DNA from: Adineta ricciae
Lineage: Eukaryota; Rotifera; Eurotatoria; Adinetida; Adinetidae
Direction: 5' to 3'
Assembly (NCBI GenBank): GCA_905250025.1
Contig: CAJNOJ010000030.1
Coordinates: 310,001 to 374,000, forward strand
DNA: 64,000 bases
Shown here: positions 60,908 to 64,000 of the stretch, piece after piece
Layout: each line of letters starts with the position of its first letter
Position numbering within the stretch: the stretch's first letter is position 1
Translations under genes and position numbers: made by a program
The notes under the pieces: model-generated
The model's input: only the letters and a program-made list of their open reading frames with translations
Databases searched by the model: none
What the model was told of the DNA's origin: nothing

Positions 60908-61535
60908 GCAATGGCTGCCCAACGATCAGCCATGACTGGAATTGCATCACGGCCAGGTATGTCCATGTCCGCTCGTCCAACACCAGCACCAGGACAAATG
61001 ATGGGTAACAATCAAGTTCGAGCCCAAGGAGGTGTTCAACAACAGCCAGCAACAGCTTATACACGTACAGCACGAAATATGCCACCAAACGTATGTATTA
61101 TTGAGAAGGAATAGAATTTCGGAAAAGTAAAACCCATCGTTTCTTGTTTATTTGTAGAATCAAGCTTCATATCAAGGTTCAATTGTTGTCGCTGGTCAAG
61201 AACCATTAACACCAGCCGCACTTGCTAATGCAACACCACAAGAACAAAAACAAATGTTAGGCGAACGTTTATTTCCTTTGATCCAACATATGCAACCTGA
61301 ATTAGCTGGTAAAATCACTGGTATGCTTTTGGAAATCGATAACACCGAACTTCTCCATATGCTTGAATCTCGTGAATCACTCAAAGCTAAAGTACGTTCA
61401 TTTTCTTCCATGCTAAAATCCAGATCGAATCGTCTCTCTGTCTAGGTTGAAGAAGCTATTGCCGTACTTCAAGCTCACCAAGCTAAACAAATGTATGCAG
61501 CTAAACAAGCCGCATCAAACGCAGCAGCCACATAA
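60908..61535 (+). CDS. PABPC1: cytoplasmic poly(A)-binding protein, C-terminal part (linker and MLLE)
   Basis: Exons 60908-61090, 61158-61391 and 61446-61535 give 168 residues and stop. The Pro/Met/Gln-rich linker ([19 protein letters not shown]) leads to the MLLE (PABC) domain: [42 protein letters not shown] and [20 protein letters not shown] binds PAM2 peptides of Paip, eRF3 and similar partners. With the N-terminal part this makes 561 residues against roughly 630 in common animal PABPs, so some linker is probably lost in the gap. Counting the two N's as bases, the two parts are in frame. A 3' UTR with ATT and GTT repeats follows (about 61697-61730). Confidence 0.93.
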
Positions 61536-62163
61536 AAAAAATTTATAAAGGAAGCAAGCAAACACATTGACATTTACACACACATAGATCGTCTTTTTTT
61601 ATGTTCTTTCGTTTGATTTTTCTCATCTCATGCGTAGTTCGATTATCTAGACGCACCTTTTTTTGTTAACTCTCGGTTTTTTCTTTCCTGTTTCGTTGAT
61701 CATTATTATTATTATTGTTGTTGTTGTTATCAAGACGCGAAAAACATACCGCGATCTCGTTTCTAAAGGCTAAAAAAACCCGAATTCTCATTTTTCAGTT
61801 CAGAGATTAAAAAACTTAGACGAAAAGAAAATCCCTTTTCTATTTGTCGTTGTGTCCTTTGCTAATGTATGCGTATTATTATCATCAACCGTTCAGTAAG
61901 GCAGATCAAACATATATATGTACGTGTGTGTGTGTCTGTGTTTGAAGAGACAAAATAAAACGGAAAACCCCTTCCTTCCTTCCTTTCTATCTCTCTCAAT
62001 TGCTTCGTTTTTACTATTGATAATGATGATGTAAACCGGCTCATATTTATTCAGCGATCATCGAGCGGACTTGTTTAAATAAAAGCGAAACAACGGACAA
62101 TAAGCTTGGTGATTTGATCAGTTCGAACAATTGTTTCTTGTTGTGTCCTTTGTATTTAGTAAC
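61536..62163. other. PABP 3' UTR and upstream region of the hexosaminidase gene
   Basis: T-rich and repeat-containing DNA: trinucleotide ATT/GTT run near 61697-61730, TG run near 61924-61938, CTTC-type repeat near 61972-61985. No coding sequence was seen. Confidence 0.5.
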
Positions 62164-64000
62164 ATGAAGTGTCTACTATTCATCATATGTTTCGTAAATA
62201 TTCAATGTGATATTACTTATATCGAAGTAAAATATCCATTAACGGTAAGTTAAGGAACGAAATCGAGGAAAGTATTTAAAAAATGTATTTCAAGGGCAAA
62301 CTAGCTCCACCAAACGTAGTATGGCCACATCCACAAAAGATGGAAGTTTCCAACGATTTATTATACATTCGTCCGAACGATCTTCAAGTTGACTCGAATA
62401 TTGAAACTTGCGATATTGTTGCTAAAGCAATCGAACGATACAAACCATTATTCTTCCCACCAACACTTGATATGCACCAGCCACCAGCCGACGCAGAAAA
62501 TATTCTGCAAACGTTAACATTGAATGTTAAAAATAAAAGTCAATGTGAGAAGTATATTGAACTGACCTCCAGTGAAGCTTGTGAGTCATCAGCGTCCATC
62601 AAAAGACGAGAAACCTCATTGTTTCTTTTCCGCAGATAATCTAACCATTAAACAAAAGGTTGCAGTCGTTGAAGCCGAGTCTGTTTGGGGTTTATTGCGT
62701 GGTTTAGAAACGTTTTCACAGCTGATCTATATCAATGAACAAAATTATGTAGGTTTCAAACGACTTTAAAACTATTGCTTTCATCTTTAATTCATTCAGG
62801 TGGTGATAAATAGTTCGGTTAACATTACTGATAGTCCTCGATTTCGTCATCGTGGTATAATGCTTGATACCGCACGGCACTTCGTCCCTGTTCCAGTGAT
62901 CAAAAAGAATTTGGTAACTACTTTCAAATGTACACGATATATTGCTGACAACAGATTTTATTAGGACACTATGTCGTATAACAAAATAAACGTCTTTCAT
63001 TGGCATTTGGTTGATGATCAATCATTTCCATTCGAAAGTAAAACATTTCCGAATCTTTCTCGAGCGGTAATAACTAGCATTTCTCTTCGTCTATCCTCAT
63101 TTCGAATATTATCATCCTTTCAGGGAGCGTTTTCTCCTGATCATGTCTATACGCCTGTTGATGTTGCTGACGTTATTGAGCATGCTCGATTACGTGGTAT
63201 TCGTGTCATTCCTGAAGTAAAGCACCATCTCGGAGTTCTGCTTTCTCAATATCTTTCTCATCGATTTATTAGATTGACACACCCGGACATACATTCTCGT
63301 GGAGTAAATCTATGCCTGAATTGATAACGGTTTGTTGGGCACATGGTAAACCGTATCAAGCGATCTATTCTATCCAAGGTGAAATGGAAATCTTCAATCC
63401 AAGTGAACCACGAGTGTATTCAACGATGGATGCACTTCTTCGAGAAATCAAAGAACGATTTCCTTCGAATTACATTCATCTCGGTATGTAGAAAGAGAAG
63501 TTCATGTTTGATAAACAATGAAAGAATGTGTGCTTTGTGTTTGTTCACGAACAGGTATGGACGAAGTTTATGACAAATGTTGGTAAGTCACATTCCTTGT
63601 GTTTTGAACAGAACTTTCGAATAAGTCGACGAGCTACTTTCAGGCTGTCCAATCCGAATATTCGTCAATGGATGGTCGACAATAATATTTTAAGTACTAA
63701 GAGTCTTCAGAAATATTATGCTGACCGAATTCTTGACATCACTCGAAATATTAGTGTAACACCCATTGTTTGGCAAGATGTTTGGGATGAGAAAGTTGAA
63801 GTATGACTTACATTCATTGCATTACTTTTTTTATTTTACGCTTTTGTTTTCAGTTACCACCAGGTACGATTATTCAAGTATGGAAAGATTCAAGTGATAA
63901 TATAGAATTTGATTCGTGGGCATCGTATCTGAATCGAGCAGCAAATGAAGGCTACAATGTTATTTTATCAAGTCCTTGGTATCTGAATTATATCAGTTAT
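62164..64000 (+). CDS. beta-hexosaminidase (GH20), 3' end outside window
   Basis: Ten exons visible: 62164-62244, 62295-62580, 62636-62748, 62800-62913, 62965-63066, 63124-63216, 63273-63483, 63555-63582, 63644-63800 and 63854 onward. A signal peptide ([15 protein letters not shown]) starts the protein. GH20 landmarks: [112 protein letters not shown] and TIIQVWKDS, ending at [11 protein letters not shown]. This is the lysosomal HEXA/HEXB type, which removes terminal N-acetylhexosamine. The catalytic Asp-Glu pair is kept, but the residue before it is Met where most family members have Gly (HLGGDEV). The exon encoding the Asp-Glu is only 28 bases. HEXA versus HEXB type cannot be told. Confidence 0.92.

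Noticed and set aside
60778-61011. Minus-strand ORFs across the N at 60907
   Set aside because: They join copy B sequence to PABP linker antisense through an assembly join and cannot be real.

Overview
The window is nuclear DNA of a small-genomed animal. It is AT-rich, most introns are about 45-65 bases with GT..AG ends, and genes lie close together on both strands. The gene set is metazoan: claudin-like tetraspan, class C glutamate-type receptor, neuronal calcium sensor, peptide-type GPCR, Jun, cytoplasmic intermediate filament (IF) proteins with a lamin-tail domain, and an axonemal dynein light chain. With two diverged versions of one locus also present, a bdelloid rotifer is the best guess. 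That identification is inference, not proof.

Layout. 1.4-5 kb: claudin-like gene (-), Asterix/WDR83OS (+), DNALI1-type dynein light chain (-), a small Arg/Ser-rich ORF (+). 7.9-12.7 kb: an 11-exon metabotropic glutamate receptor-like gene (+). 13.4-14.3 kb: a neuronal calcium sensor (+). 16.8-18.1 kb: a rhodopsin-family GPCR (+). 18.9-33.6 kb: three IF genes in tandem (-); the first is a predicted 22-exon giant of about 2,160 residues in which about 1,640 low-complexity residues separate the rod from the lamin-tail domain. 33.8-36.5 kb: a PDZ protein (-). 36.6-39.0 kb: a GH35 beta-galactosidase-like gene (-). 42.7-43.6 kb: Jun (-) with three perfect AP-1 sites upstream. 44.9-46.3 kb: a SLC35A nucleotide-sugar transporter (-). 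48.4-61.5 kb: cytoplasmic poly(A)-binding protein (+). 62.2 kb to the end: a beta-hexosaminidase (+), cut by the window edge.

The most striking feature is that the PABP gene is split in its linker by an 11,013-base block bounded on each side by a single N. That block is a second, diverged version of bases 18648-29699: the giant IF gene plus the last 47 coding bases of the next IF gene. Its ends do not coincide with gene ends, and PABP is otherwise intact but short. I read this as a homologous (allelic or homeologous) contig misplaced into a scaffold gap, not a natural insertion. The pair still gives a useful comparison. The IF rod, a few islands in the tail and the intergenic DNA are almost unchanged, while other parts of the tail differ heavily, mostly at the amino-acid level.

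The genes do not form one pathway. The plausible functional groupings are the IF cluster (cytoskeleton, possibly the rotifer integument lamina), glycan handling (GH35, SLC35A, GH20) and neural signalling (mGluR, calcium sensor, GPCR).
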